Source: Anisus vortex | Lineage: Eukaryota; Mollusca; Gastropoda; Planorbidae | DNA length: 64,000 nt | Assembly: GCA_949126835.1 (NCBI GenBank) | Contig: OX421506.1 | Location: 27,231,441 to 27,295,440, forward strand | Reading direction: 5' to 3' | Part shown: in pieces, positions 1 to 10,769 of the stretch | Position numbering within the stretch: the stretch's first letter is position 1 | Layout: each line of letters starts with the position of its first letter | Position numbers and translations under genes: made by a program | Notes under the pieces: generated by a model | What the model was told of the DNA's origin: nothing | The model's input: only the letters and a program-made list of their open reading frames with translations | Databases searched by the model: none

Positions 1-172
1 ATAAGATTGCTTTATTGATGCAAATAAATTGAAATTTGACTTGATTACATAAATTCCGTCTTTCAGCATACCTAAAACAATATTAAAGAACCATTTGTAC
101 TCAAACACAATAGACATTCACGCACCTATCATACCATTTATCATACAAGAAAAAAGTAGGCCTATTATTTAG
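1..172 (-). repeat. Short interspersed repeat supplying the poly(A) signal of the 83-residue gene
   Basis: The reverse complement of this stretch matches 19393-19573 almost base for base, so it is a dispersed repeat in minus orientation whose 3' tail lies at the window edge. It carries AATAAA on the minus strand (TTTATT at 11-16), about 200 bases downstream of the stop codon of the secreted-protein gene at 217-3185. It therefore probably provides that gene's 3' UTR and polyadenylation signal. The other copy ends in a CTTAT-type simple tail and has a 6-bp target duplication, so the family moves by retroposition. Confidence 0.8.
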
Positions 173-216
173 ATCGAAATGAAAAAAAAATCCGGGAGAA
201 AGGCGCTAAGTATGAT

Positions 217-3185
217 TTAGTAAAACTGAAAACGTTTGATAATTTTCTCTTTACCTTCTCCAGTCAAAGAATCAGCCAGAGACTTGACTTGCTGAGCTGC
301 TTCCAGGAGTTTTGATGTTGCCAGACCTGAAGCATTAAAAGTATTCTAGAGTATACCATGTCTTTCCATTATCAAAAGTATGTTAGATTATACAATGTCT
401 TTCCATTATCAAAAGTATGTTAGATTATACAATGTCTTTCCATTATCAAAAGTATGTTAGATTATACAATGTCTTTCCATTATCAAAAGTATGTTAGATT
501 ATACAATGTCTTTCCATTATCAAAAGTATGTTAGATTATACAATGTCTTTCCATTATCAAAAGTATGTTAGATTATACCATGTCTTTCCATTATCAAAAG
601 TATGTTAGATTATACCATGTCTTTCCATTATCAAAAGTATGTTAGATTATACCATGTCTTTCCATTAACAAAAGTATGTTAGATTATACCATGTCTTTCC
701 ATTATCAAAAGTATGTTAGATTATACCATGTCTTTCCATTAACAAAAGTATGTTAGATTATACCATGTCTTTCCATTAACAAAAGTATGTTAGATTATAC
801 CATGTCTTTCCATTAACAAAAGTATGTTAGATTATACAATGTCTTTCCATTAACAAAAGTATGTTAGATTATACCATGTCTTTCCATTATCAAAAGTATG
901 TTAGATTATACAATGTCTTTCCATTAACAAAAGTATGTTAGATTATACAATGTCTTTCCATTAACAAAAGTATGTTAGATTATACCATGTCTTTCCATTA
1001 ACAAAAGTATGTTAGATTATACAATGTCTTTCCATTATCAAAAGTATGTTAGATTATACCATGTCTTTCCATTATCAAAAGTATGTTAGATTATACAATG
1101 TCTTTCCATTAACAAAAGTATGTTAGATTATACAATGTCTTTCCATTATCAAAAGTATGTTAGATTATACCATGTCTTTCCATTATCAAAAGTATGTTAG
1201 ATTATACAATGTCTTTCCATTATCAAAAGTATGTTAGATTATACAATGTCTTTCCATTAACAAAAGTATGTTAGATTATACAATGTCTTTCCATTATCAA
1301 AAGTATGTTAGATTATACCATGTCTTTCCATTAACAAAAGTATGTTAGATTATACCATGTCTTTCCATTAACAAAAGTATGTTAGATTATACAATGTCTT
1401 TCCATTATCAAAGGCATGAATCAAGACAATAGATAAAGTAATTTACATATACTAATAAATCGAGTTAACATATTATTTACAATTTACAATTTCGGGACAG
1501 GGTCTAAAAAGAGTTTCGTAGTTTTAAAAATCACTGAGTTCTTTTTTATCTTCTTTGCCTCCTTCAAAATCGTGAATGGAGATTTAAATAACTTGACTTT
1601 TGTGTATGAGTCAATTTTAAGTACTTAATACGCTATTTTAAACAGTACGCCTTGCTTAATGCAGTCACTCTATACTGTACTTCTTGTTACTTGAAGTAAC
1701 CTAACTTTCTATAAATAACGACAAGTGGCAAAGGAAAAAAAAAAAAAAAAGACATCCATCAGCTAATAGAAGGAAATGGAGATGGATTTATGTTGTGAGC
1801 TATTATACCTAAAACATTGTTCTTGTATTTAGTATTTAATTTGTGAGTGCGTTTTAATCTCCAAGCGATATGTCTGGTGTATTAATTCGTTGTTAGTTAC
1901 GGAAGTGGCGAGATTCTTGTGTTTTTTCTAGTGTGTCAATGGCGGTTTTTTGTTTGTTTTTGTAATCGGACGCATAGATAGTGGTATCTTGATTGTCCAT
2001 GTATTGCAATAATAATATAGTTTGCTGTTGTTTTAATTGTATCCTGAGTTATTGAACAATATTACTTCACCAATTCACCACTCTCTCAGAGAGCCATCGT
2101 TGAGACATCACGAGGCAGGCACACCAAGAGAACGAACTCACGGTGCAAAAGAAAACAACCAGGAGAAGGTCATCTGAGATGAAGGAAGAGATTAAGCAAA
2201 ACTGCATGACTTGGGGAGAATCAAATGCCCACTAGAAACCGAGTTGCTGTAGACACATTGCTGATGCCACTAGTTCCACAAGGAATACAAGAAAGTAAGA
2301 CAAGTCTTTAATTAAAGTACTTCCTGCAATGATCGGTCACTGGTCTTACCTTTAGTTGCTTGGTCAATCGTGGCAAGCACAAGGTTTAAAACTTGATCCG
2401 CTCCTGTGCCCGGGACGACTTTGGCATTGTCAACAACAACATTGCCTAAACACTGAATAGTATGGATAAAAGATAACATAAATAATTTTATACATGTTAG
2501 AAATAGTTTACCCGTTGCTACTGTCATACTTATTTCTAATGTAACAAAAATAATTCACACAGGTTTTTTTGTTATCTTCACGTGTTTAAGAGCTCAGCAA
2601 AGTAATAATAATAATTTTATTTGCATAGCGCTTCCAACAAACATTTTATAATCTCAGAGCGCATTTATCACTGAGCAACAAACAATCAAAACACGGATAT
2701 AATTCTTAATCGCCATACCCAAAAAATTGTGTGGGTCAATTTCTGGTGCGTGCATTAAGTGTTTCTAATCTGATCCTAGCCAGCCTCTGTGTAACCCAGA
2801 CGTAAACCTTAAAATAGTTGTTATAAATAGAACATTGTAATGACAAAACTCGATTGAACACCTGGTGTTTTATCAGAGTTTTTTTTCCAGGGCTCTATGA
2901 AATGAATAGATCTAATCCTAGCTCAGGATGCTTAGACTCGGAAATGGCAGCTTTAATAAACCAGTAAAAAAAAAAAGTCTAAAACCAACCATTCAAACAA
3001 CCGAGACTCAAACCACAATAGAACAAGCTCTATATTAATAACCATTATTATATTAGATCGTAGGCCGCAAAAAAAAAATGTTTGTAGAGAAGAAAAATCT
3101 GAAGAAAAAAAGTAATATAAGAAATCTAAAATATGTGTATACTTACCAAAGGCAGTAAAAACAAGAGCGCAAAGCAAGGATTCAT
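217..3185 (-). CDS. Small secreted protein, 83 aa, three exons (function unknown)
   Basis: Exons on the minus strand are 3147-3185, 2350-2452 and 217-326. Exon 1 encodes MNPCFALLFLLPL, the core of a signal peptide, and ends at GTAAGT in phase 0. Exon 2 starts after CTATTCAG, encodes 34 residues and ends in phase 1 at GTAAGA. Exon 3 starts after a TTCAG acceptor and reaches TAA at 217-219. The phases fit only in this combination; the alternative acceptor six bases further into exon 2 gives an early stop. The mature part (about 66 residues, starting near NVVVDNAKVV) has no cysteine, is helix-friendly (residues such as KLLEAAQQVKSLADSL) and ends in the basic-aromatic KRFQFY. No family is recognised. 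Intron 2 contains the 37-bp minisatellite. A TATA-like box lies about 70 bases upstream of the ATG, and the poly(A) signal comes from a dispersed repeat. Splicing is inferred from sequence only. Confidence 0.75.
335..1413. repeat. 37-bp minisatellite, about 29 units
   Basis: A 37-bp unit (core TATGTTAGATTATAC then ATGTCTTTCCATTA) is repeated from about 361 to 1413, with a decayed first copy at 335-360. Nearly all variation is confined to two positions: C or A before ATGTCTTT, and T or A in CCATTA(T/A)C. Early units are all T/A type, then C and A variants mix. The array sits inside intron 2 of the 83-residue secreted-protein gene. Confidence 0.97.
1414..2349. other. Intron 2 remainder, no coding signal
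   Basis: This is AT-rich intronic sequence between the minisatellite and exon 2 of the minus-strand secreted-protein gene. It holds a run of about 16 A at 1735-1751 and nothing else that I recognise. Confidence 0.6.
2604..2680 (-). repeat. L2-type retroposon 3' tail fragment
   Basis: An AATAATAATAATTTTATTTGCATAGCGC stretch is the inverse of the GCGC-TATATAAAT-(ATT)n ending seen at the 3' ends near 43770-43812 and 39020-39058. It is a short fragment inside intron 1 of the 83-residue gene. Confidence 0.45.
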
Positions 3186-3253
3186 TTTTTAAAGCTAGCT
3201 GTTTGTGACGATGGGTCCGTTATCTGGATGATTTTCTGCTTAGACTCTCCTCA

Positions 3254-3263
3254 CCATATATAG
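3254..3263 (-). promoter_or_regulatory. TATA-like box of the 83-residue gene
   Basis: CTATATATGG on the minus strand lies about 70 bases upstream of the ATG at 3185. This leaves room for transcription to begin about 30 bases downstream and a short 5' UTR. Confidence 0.5.
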
Positions 3264-3514
3264 GAACCAAGGTGTGAATAAGCAATATTTAATAATTTCA
3301 GAAATCACATTCATCTGAAGTTGACATTGCTATTGGCCTTACATCTGCGGCGTAGCGGGTGTTATATATGATAAAGTAGTAAATATTCTACTTCTAGAAG
3401 TCGAGTTGTCGTGGATGTCATACGGTGGTGGTTAAAGTTATTTATTGTGACTTCCTCGTAAGGACAAGTTAGTCGTAAATGTAGATCACTGAGATAATAG
3501 CTTTTGTTATATCT

Positions 3515-3722
3515 ATCTCTATTTTTTAATCTATTTACTCATATATCTTTACATCTATCTATCTATCTATGTATCCATCTAACCAATTCATCTATCTATC
3601 AATCTAACCATCTATTTTTCTATCCATCTCTACATTATATATATACCTTTCTCTCTCTCTCTCTTTTCTCTCTCTCTCTCTTTCCTTCTCTTCTCTCTAT
3701 CTCTCTCTCTATATATATATAG
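3515..3722. repeat. (ATCT)n and (TC)n microsatellites
   Basis: Imperfect ATCT repeats run into CTCTCT repeats and end in (TA)n at about 3711-3722. Open frames here are only readings of the repeat. Confidence 0.9.
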
Positions 3723-3735
3723 GCCTATATATGTA

Positions 3736-4236
3736 AAGTAGACTGTTTTGTGGATTCCGATCCCCATCTGTTATTTTAAAGACACGTGACCTTTTTGTCT
3801 CATATTTTACTTTTGTGATCTCGTTTTTTTTCCACGTGTTTTCTCTAGCTGAGTGGTATGCGTATCCGACTACCATGCGGGCGACATGGGTTCGATTCCC
3901 ACTGACAACTTTTTTTCTTTCTATTTTTAAATGTCCTATTAATTCCACTTTCTTTTTTTAAAGATTGTAAAGAATTTCAGGACTTAAAGCTTTCTAAAAT
4001 GTTTTCAGTAAGTAAAATCTAATAATTATTTATAGACGCATGCGGGAGACGGTAGTTCAAGTTCCAGCCAGGGATAGTCCAAACTTTTTGTTAAATAAAA
4101 AGACATGTCCGATTACAATATTTATTTTAAATTAATTTCCTAAAATTACTAGATCTATAGTTTTCTGTGCATTGTAGTTTATATTCTTTTATCAGTAGCT
4201 ATAGGCCTAGGTACATTTTCCCCGGGGAATTTGGCT
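3736..4236 (+). repeat. tRNA-like dispersed repeat, copy 1 (A and B boxes, Helitron-like end)
   Basis: This aligns with 27605-28010 over several blocks: AAAGACACGTGACCTT, TGCGGGCGAC, GCCAGGGATAGT and ACTTTTTGTTAAATAAAAA. It has an exact polymerase III A box (TAGCTGAGTGG, 3846-3856) and an exact B box (GGTTCGATTCC, 3889-3899), followed by a T run. Its far end (CCCCGGGGAATTTGGCTTGT) matches the hairpin end of copy 2, which resembles a Helitron terminus apart from CTTGT in place of CTAGT. Confidence 0.65.
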
Positions 4237-4344
4237 TGTATATATATATATATGTGTGTGTGTGTGTTTCTTATAATATAATGTTAAAAACGATCTTTGT
4301 ATCTGCCTCTATGTTACTGTCTATTAACCTATTTACGTGCCTGT

Positions 4345-4391
4345 TAGTCAGTCTGTCTGCCTGTCTGTCTGTCTATCTATCTATCTATCTT

Positions 4392-4442
<51 letters not shown>

Positions 4443-4452
4443 GTCTTTCTAT
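4345..4452. repeat. (ATCT)n/(CTGT)n microsatellite
   Basis: About 25 tandem tetramers, first CTGT then ATCT. A (TA)n(TG)n run lies just upstream at 4239-4267. Confidence 0.95.
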
Positions 4453-4790
4453 CTATTTACTTATTAACATCTAATTCCATTTCTGATTTTCTACCTATAC
4501 ACCCATATTAGAGTTGTTTTTTTTTTCATGTCAGCAATTCCATGTATGTACAACATACAATATACAAGGATATTAAATAATAAAAAAATCTGTATAAAAT
4601 CAGTAACGCTGGATTTTTTTATGCATTTACCACCCATCACATTTCTTATCTATCAACTCCATCTGACCATACACTGCGCCATGTGCTCATTGTCTTACGC
4701 AATGGCATCGCGCATCAAACTCTCTGACATTCGCTTAATTGCTTTCTACCACCTCTGTATGCCTCACAATCTTATTTGTTTATGGCAGCT
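4453..4790. other. Upstream flank of the 125-residue gene, nothing recognised
   Basis: A 96-codon open frame covers 4528-4818 but has no splice, signal-peptide or family feature. I treat the stretch as non-coding flank. Confidence 0.4.
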
Positions 4791-4797
4791 CTGTGTC

Positions 4798-4806
4798 TAT
4801 ATATTT
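4798..4806 (+). promoter_or_regulatory. TATA-like box of the 125-residue gene
   Basis: TATATATTT lies about 80 bases upstream of the ATG at 4883, a plausible distance for a core promoter followed by a short 5' UTR. Confidence 0.45.
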
Positions 4807-4882
4807 AAGCGATATTAAGAGTATAGCCTCTTTTAAAGAGGAAATTTAAAAATTGAGTCAATTTTTTTTTGTTATTCCTGCA

Positions 4883-7732
4883 ATGAAGATCTATTTCTTA
4901 GTTTTCACCTGGTTCTCGCTTGTTTCTTGCTTGCCTCTGGACAGAGTAGGTTTTGGTTTCGTTATCACGATAAGATTTTAGACATGGGTTTTATATATCT
5001 CTGCGACTTATTGCGGATATATGAGAAATTAAAAAACGTACCGAGATATTTCAAAGTTTAGGATTATTCAACCGGGCCCAAAATTTCTGAAGACCGCCAT
5101 TTTCTAAAAAAAAAATGCTCATTCTACATCGCAAAGATCACACTCTATAATTTCTCAATATTGATCCAACATTAGGCCAAGATTTAAATATAGTCGCAAT
5201 TTAATAATCTCTTAGGGAACATTGCTTTGTAGCTACAGTTGCGAAGGCTTTTTAATGTTGCTTTAATATTGTCCATTAAATACATATTATACAGTTTGAT
5301 TCTATACAATACTTTTTTTTGGTAGGACGACAGAGAATCTACAGATGAGGTCGAAGTCTTTGGAAAAACCAAGTCAAAGAGCGACTCGGATGTCTTCGCT
5401 GAGCAGCAAAAAGATAATGACCATAAAGGTCTCCGTTGTTGTTTTTTTTTTTAGCCTACTCTAAAAAGACATTAATTTAGGATTTCAAAATACAATTGTA
5501 TCATTCAAGTCTCTTTATAGACTTATTTATTTAAACAAATTAAACTGTATGTTACGTCTTTGGTTTATAGAAAACTCTTGGATATACTATAAATCTATTT
5601 CTGCATCCAAACATCGACTAGCTCTCTCTTACTAACTCAGGGTGCGTAACAAAATGAATATACAACAATCAAGATCTAGTAGAACAACTTGAAACTTTAA
5701 TGCATAACCTTTGTACAAATATGTTTATACTCTTCAGTACTAACTGCCACACATTCATTAGTCTAATATCAATATTTAATCATATGCATCCTACTTCAAT
5801 AAGAGACCAGCCTCATCTCTTAGAGCCCAGCTTAATCTACTAACCGTTGTTATTCTACCGTCAAAACTTGCGTTCCCCCAAAACAACCTACGTCATAATT
5901 TGTACGTTCATAATGTGCAGTCTTTTGCGCACCAATATCTATCAGCTGCACATTCACGCTACACTGTACATCCATTGATTAATTTCAATATTTTTTTAAA
6001 ATAGTTTTTATGTTTTTGTTTTGTTTTTCATACAGACACACTGAATACCCGGGGAATGATACACGTAAGTCAAACATATTGTTGTTTTTTATAACCAAAA
6101 GTTTATATGCTGATGTAAAAAGTACTAAATGTAGCCTTTACTAGAATCTTGATTAATAATAATATCTGGGCTTAATTCCCTGGCGTTTCAAACAATTGAT
6201 CCGATGCTTATCACATGACTGGGCATTACATTGACAACCTTGACTCATTGATGAGAGAAAAAGACCGCCAGCAGAAATTCGTGGCCGCTAGGTGTGTCTA
6301 ATACAATGCTCTTACCGATGTTCTATGTTTCATAGTATTTTTGAATCAAGAATACTCTCATAGTTGAAGTTCAGTGCACTGGCAAATGTTAAAACATTCA
6401 ACTCTCACCCATCCCGTGGCTTTTTCTCATATTATATAGAAACAATCTCAAGCAAAAGCTGGAATGGCAATAGACTTCTCTTCTTATTCGATATGTTACA
6501 GACGCCCCTTCTATATAGAAAATCTTTGCGTCCTACGCTTGTCCGCTTGACTAGTCTTGCATTTTGATTATTCTTTTGAAAGATGTTTTTGTTATGTTTC
6601 TTGGTTTTCCTAGTTTGTTCAGTCAACCTAGTCCATGCCCGGAAGCAAATCAGGAAGAAAAATTACTTATATGCGTTTGTTCTTGCATTTGTAATAACAC
6701 AAAAGTTTTGTTTATCTTAATGTCTATCTAAACATGGTAATAAATTATATTATAAATGGTTGGTTGTTATATTTCTATTCGAATTTAATACTCAATCTAA
6801 TATTACTACTTAGTTCTTTGTTCTTCTTTTCTCTACTGTTTCTAGATTTAATAATTTAACCATTGGTTAACCACTTGTCTTTCTAATGTTAACGACAATA
6901 GAATTCTGAAATTTTATTAACGTTCAGAAAAGTGAATGCAATAGATTCGTAGGCCTATAGCTGTCTAATGACGTAAAAAGAATTTTTTTTCTAGGAGAAT
7001 GAAGAAACGGCAGTCCTAAATTCAAAACGAAGTAGAAATATAGGTCAGTAAATTTATAAAAATTTCATAGTTAATTTGTTTTTTTCTTGGTTACTTTTAT
7101 CAACACCTCTTGGCTGTGCGTGCTGCTTGTTTATAGCAACATTTTCTTTTATCAAAGTCACCATTTTAGTTAGAAGAATAAATTAATTTAGCAAAGGGTT
7201 AAATACAGTTAAAAATATAAAACAGTAGAAAGTTATTGAAAACAAAATTGACGTAAAATGACACATTGGGTCAAATGAAGCATGATTCCGTGGCAACAGC
7301 ATACAAAATGACTTGTGTGGCCAGCACAATACCTATTAGTTTAAAATGTGCTCAAAAAATTAAGTAGACTTAGTGACACCGACCAATCTCTGAGCAAAAA
7401 AACAAAATAAAAACAACAAACAACACAGTTTGTGAACCTGGGTTCGAACTGGGGACCTTCGGTATGGCATTTCGCTGCCACTAGATCCCCGTTTCTATAG
7501 TTACCATAAGTTTTTTTAAAATACTCAGATTTGTGTTGTAAACATGCTATTATGATTGTTTTATTTTCCTGATCTAAAACCTTCTTTTCTTCTTACAGTG
7601 AAGACTTGCATATCGAAGAATTGTGTTTTTCGAGTTCCATCGCTCAGAATACTGATTCCAAAGATACCCAAACTTAAAAATAAAGTCGTTCTGAGTCCTA
7701 CATTTGGGGAGAAGACGTTCACATTTCCATAA
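4883..7732 (+). CDS. Putative secreted peptide precursor, 125 aa, five exons
   Basis: Exons are 4883-4945, 5326-5428, 6036-6064, 6995-7043 and 7599-7732, and all four junctions keep frame (phases 0, 1, 0, 1). Exon 1 encodes the signal peptide MKIYFLVFTWFSLVSC plus LPLDR. Exon 2 is acidic and hydrophilic (DDRESTDEVEVF..., many S, K, D). Exon 3 is only 29 bases, between a pyrimidine-CAG acceptor and a perfect GTAAGT. Exon 4 contains SKRSRN, a KR site where prohormone convertases could cut. Exon 5 encodes a basic tail starting KTCISKNCVF, whose two cysteines could close a six-residue ring, then RILIPKIPKLKNK and TAA. The layout (signal, acidic spacer, dibasic site, basic Cys-containing product) resembles peptide-hormone or defence-peptide precursors, but I cannot name a family. 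The exon 2 donor (GTCTCC) is weak. Introns carry only old repeats. Confidence 0.78.
5429..7598. other. Introns 2-4 of the 125-residue gene
   Basis: Intron 2 (5429-6035) and intron 3 (6065-6994) show nothing recognisable beyond AT-rich sequence. Overlapping short open frames at 6364-6626 have no support. Intron 4 (7044-7598) contains a decayed tRNA-SINE. Confidence 0.6.
7283..7495 (-). repeat. Decayed tRNA-derived SINE (family A)
   Basis: On the minus strand it shows a tRNA-like head with a B-box-like AGTTCGAACCC and a body that matches the better copies at 8210-8477 and 21127-21355 (GTGGCAACAGCATAC, TGTGTGGCCAGCAC). It lies inside intron 4 of the 125-residue gene. Confidence 0.6.
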
Positions 7733-8200
7733 ACACTAAATGTAGACGACCAGACTTTAAACTGTCTATTGAACACATATTATATAGAGTCCATATATAT
7801 AGTCAGTGAAGGCTACTATACATTTTAAGAAAACATTTTAAAAAATCAAACTTGGAAACTTGTGTTCCTTTTTTTTTCTATGTTAAACATAATTTGTATA
7901 AATATTGTTTACACATTTTATTGTAACGAACGCGTTACAATCTTAATACAATGAAAGTTGTATGTGGAAGGGGCGGTAATAGTGCAATTCGTATACTGAC
8001 GGATACGCAGGGCTTTTCTGTTTATCGATTTATTGGTTCATTTGACTACTTGTTCTATTTTAAGGACCAAAGTTGAAGTTCAAGGGCAAGGTTGTTTACA
8101 TATAGAATAATATAGATAGACAAGACGGATGACGTCAATAAATTAGTATTTACTGACGAATTAATCTCTAAACTAAAAAAAAAAAAAAAAAGAATGACGT
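7733..8200. other. 3' flank of the 125-residue gene
   Basis: No clear AATAAA lies close to the stop codon. The palindrome TGTAACGAACGCGTTACA is at 7920-7937, and an A run at 8176-8192 borders the next SINE. Confidence 0.4.
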
Positions 8201-8209
8201 GACGAGATA

Positions 8210-8477
8210 AGATGGGTTTATCTGAACTATGGAGCATGTGGAACGGTGTTAGCAAGTTTTTGTGGCCACGGTATACGAAGGGATTGTGCGGCCAGCACGA
8301 TAAACAGTCGCGTTGCTTTACCCCAACTAATGTCAGGTACCCATCAACCCACCAGAGGATGTGTAGACTCAGAGACACCTTCAAGCCCCGGGAAAAAATC
8401 CTAGCCCCCACCAGGATTCGAACCCAGAACCTTCGGATCGCCAGTCGAACGCGCTGCCTCTCGGTCACCCGTGCCCC
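8210..8477 (-). repeat. tRNA-derived SINE, family A, full copy
   Basis: Read on the minus strand it begins GGGGCACGGGTGACCGAGAGG, with an A-box-like TGACCGAGAGG (8457-8467) and an exact B box GGTTCGAATCC (8414-8424). The tRNA-like head is followed by a body ending ACATTAGTTGGGGTAAAG...GTGGCCACAAAAAC, shared with 21127-21355. The long open frames on both strands here are readings of the SINE. Confidence 0.8.
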
Positions 8478-8593
8478 AATGTCATTTACCATACAGAGCT
8501 TGAAAGATCTTGACATAGTCAAAACCCTAGCCTTCAACAGGAATTAAACTCAGGACCCTCGGTATGACAGCTCACCGGGCTCCATATGAATGA

Positions 8594-9026
8594 TTGACGA
8601 GATGAGATAAGGAGGAGTGACAAGGACTGTTTAGAAGCAGAAACGAGACGAGATAAGGAGGAGTGACAAGGACTGTTTAGAAGCAGAAACGAGACGAGAT
8701 AAGGAGGAGTGACAAGGACAGTTTAGAAGCAGAAACGAGACGAGATAAGGAGGAGTGACAAGGACAGTTTAGACGCAGAAACGAGACGAGATAAGGAGGA
8801 GTGACAAGGACAGTTTAGAAGCAGAAACGAGACGAGATAAGGAGGAGTGACAAGGACAGTTTAGAAGCAGAAACGAGATGAGATAAGGAGGAGTGACAAG
8901 GACAGTTTAGAAGCAGAAACGAGATGAGATAAGGAGGAGTGACAAGGACAGTTTAGAAGCAGAAACGAGACGAGATAAGGAGGAATGACAAGGACAGTTT
9001 AGAAGCAGAAACGAGACGAGATACGT
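8594..9026. repeat. 46-bp minisatellite, about 9 units
   Basis: The unit GAGACGAGATAAGGAGGAGT + GACAAGGACAGTTTAGAAGCAGAAAC repeats every 46 bases. Variants are few: first units have ACTGTTT, later ones ACAGTTT, two carry GAGATGAG and one AGACGCAG. Confidence 0.97.
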
Positions 9027-9845
9027 TATTTAGACATGAAGTTACACAGTATTTTATCGCAACATTTTCTTTATATGCAGCATTAAACAATGCGAAAAAG
9101 ACACACCGATCCATACAGGCAATTGAATTTCCCAGCTTTTAGTATATACTTTTTATTCATGTGGGCTCCCATTGTTCACGGATACTCGTCCAGTTGAACC
9201 ATTCGTAGTATGGCATCAACCATAGTAGGTTCCGGCCATGTAAAATGTCTGTGGTGTAGTGATTTCCCTAATTTTTTTTAAAGCATAATCCAATCCTACA
9301 CTATAACAGTTCTGAAAAACTGACAAAAAAAAAGGAAATAATTTTCAAAATTAATTTACAAAAAAAAAAAAGTTATTTATTTAACTAGATTGGTTGTCAT
9401 ATTTAACATACATGCGCTTCTCTCTCTCTCTCTCTCTCTCTTTCTCCCTGTCATTCTCTTACATCCGTCTCTCTTTTCTCTACCTTCACTGGCCAGCAGA
9501 AAAGTCGAGAAAAATTCAAGAAGAGCTACCTCTACAAAAACTATCGACCCCAAAAAATTTTTAAAAAAAAATTACTTTCATTTAAGATTCAATACCGATA
9601 ACTGTTGAAATGAAAGACGTTTTAGTAATAACGCAGTTACTTCCCTTATGATCATTTACATAGCACCTTATAATATGTATTTTGGGGAAACTCGGGTTTT
9701 AGGGGAAATGCTATAAAGCTATTTAAATGAGTAATTTTACAGTTCTGAGTATATGGGTTAGTTTATACTATATTTATCTGAGGTGTTTGTATGCAACGTG
9801 TATAGAACACTAGGGTACAGTTTGATACGTCCCTCTATATGTCGG
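9027..9845. other. Intergenic, no gene seen
   Basis: AT-rich sequence with a (TC)n run at 9417-9441 and several A runs. Short open frames show no supported product. Confidence 0.55.
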
Positions 9846-9849
9846 AGTA

Positions 9850-9986
9850 AAGGAGGGAGAAAGTCCGAGAGAGGGATAGAGAGAAAGAGGGTGGGAGAGA
9901 GAAGAGTTGGGGGGGGGGGAGGGAGGAAGAGAGAGAGAGAGGGAAGGATTAAGCGAGAGAGAAACGAAGTTGAAGGGAGAGGGATG

Positions 9987-10023
<37 letters not shown>

Positions 10024-10068
10024 GGAAGGATTAAGCGAGAGAGAAACGAAGTTGAAGGGAGATGGATG

Positions 10069-10112
<44 letters not shown>

Positions 10113-10200
10113 AGGATTAAGCGAGAGAGAAACGAAGTTGAAGGGATATGGATGCAGTGAGAGAGAGAGAGAGAGAGAGAAAGAGGGAAGTACAGAGAGA
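9850..10200. repeat. (GA)n-rich composite tandem repeat
   Basis: Three copies of an about 85-base unit start at about 9940, 10022 and 10108. Each has GGGAAGGATTAAGCGAGAGA, then AACGAAGTTGAAGGGA, GGATGCAGTGAG and a variable (GA)n run. The microsatellite is thus embedded in a longer repeated block. Confidence 0.9.
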
Positions 10201-10244
10201 GCAAGATGTATATCTTAGTCAGGGGCTCTAGGAAAAATGGCGCA

Positions 10245-10292
10245 TTCACACACACACGCACACACATACAAACAAACACACAAACAAACACC
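10245..10292. repeat. (CA)n / CAAACA microsatellite
   Basis: Alternating CA with CAAA interruptions. No gene is associated. Confidence 0.85.
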
Positions 10293-10769
10293 TTCATTTG
10301 TCAATCTCATACATTACTAATCAGATTGATGCTGTTTTTATTCAAACGAATGTCAGTGTTAATGGAAATAGCATGGACAATAAAAAAAAAATAACGCTTA
10401 GGCCGTTGATGATTTATTTGTTAGCTTTTGGAACTATAAGAGTCAGATGTATGCTGTATTAACACCATTAGCACATGTCATTAGCGCATGCCATTAACAC
10501 ACGACATTAACACAGATACAGATTGAATCACAGTAGGACCCGTGCTTTTCACTTTATTTATTTAAAACACCAGACATACTTTTCTTAATTAATCTACTTG
10601 AGGTAAAACTGAAATCAAATGAACTAGGAACAAGCCTAACCATATGAAAAAAAATAGAAGTAATTTAAGATCGAAGCCAAATTCATAGAGAACTTTCTGG
10701 CCTGAGAATAAGTTGCTTCAGATTGGTTTGTTTAAGATCTGCATTTATATCAAACGTGCAGGAACAACG

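Noticed and set aside
335..1413. CRISPR-like regularly spaced repeats
   Set aside because: Units are contiguous 37-mers with no unique spacers, in an animal intron.
3836..3915. True tRNA gene suggested by exact A and B boxes
   Set aside because: No convincing acceptor or anticodon stem could be paired, and the sequence is part of a dispersed repeat with a second copy.
7599..7650. Assignment of the CISKNCV segment to the urotensin family
   Set aside because: Only ring size, one Lys and a following Val agree; the aromatic core residues of that family are absent and the peptide is not C-terminal.
8055..8547. Open frames of 160 and 111 codons on opposite strands
   Set aside because: Both run across the tRNA-derived SINE at 8210-8477.
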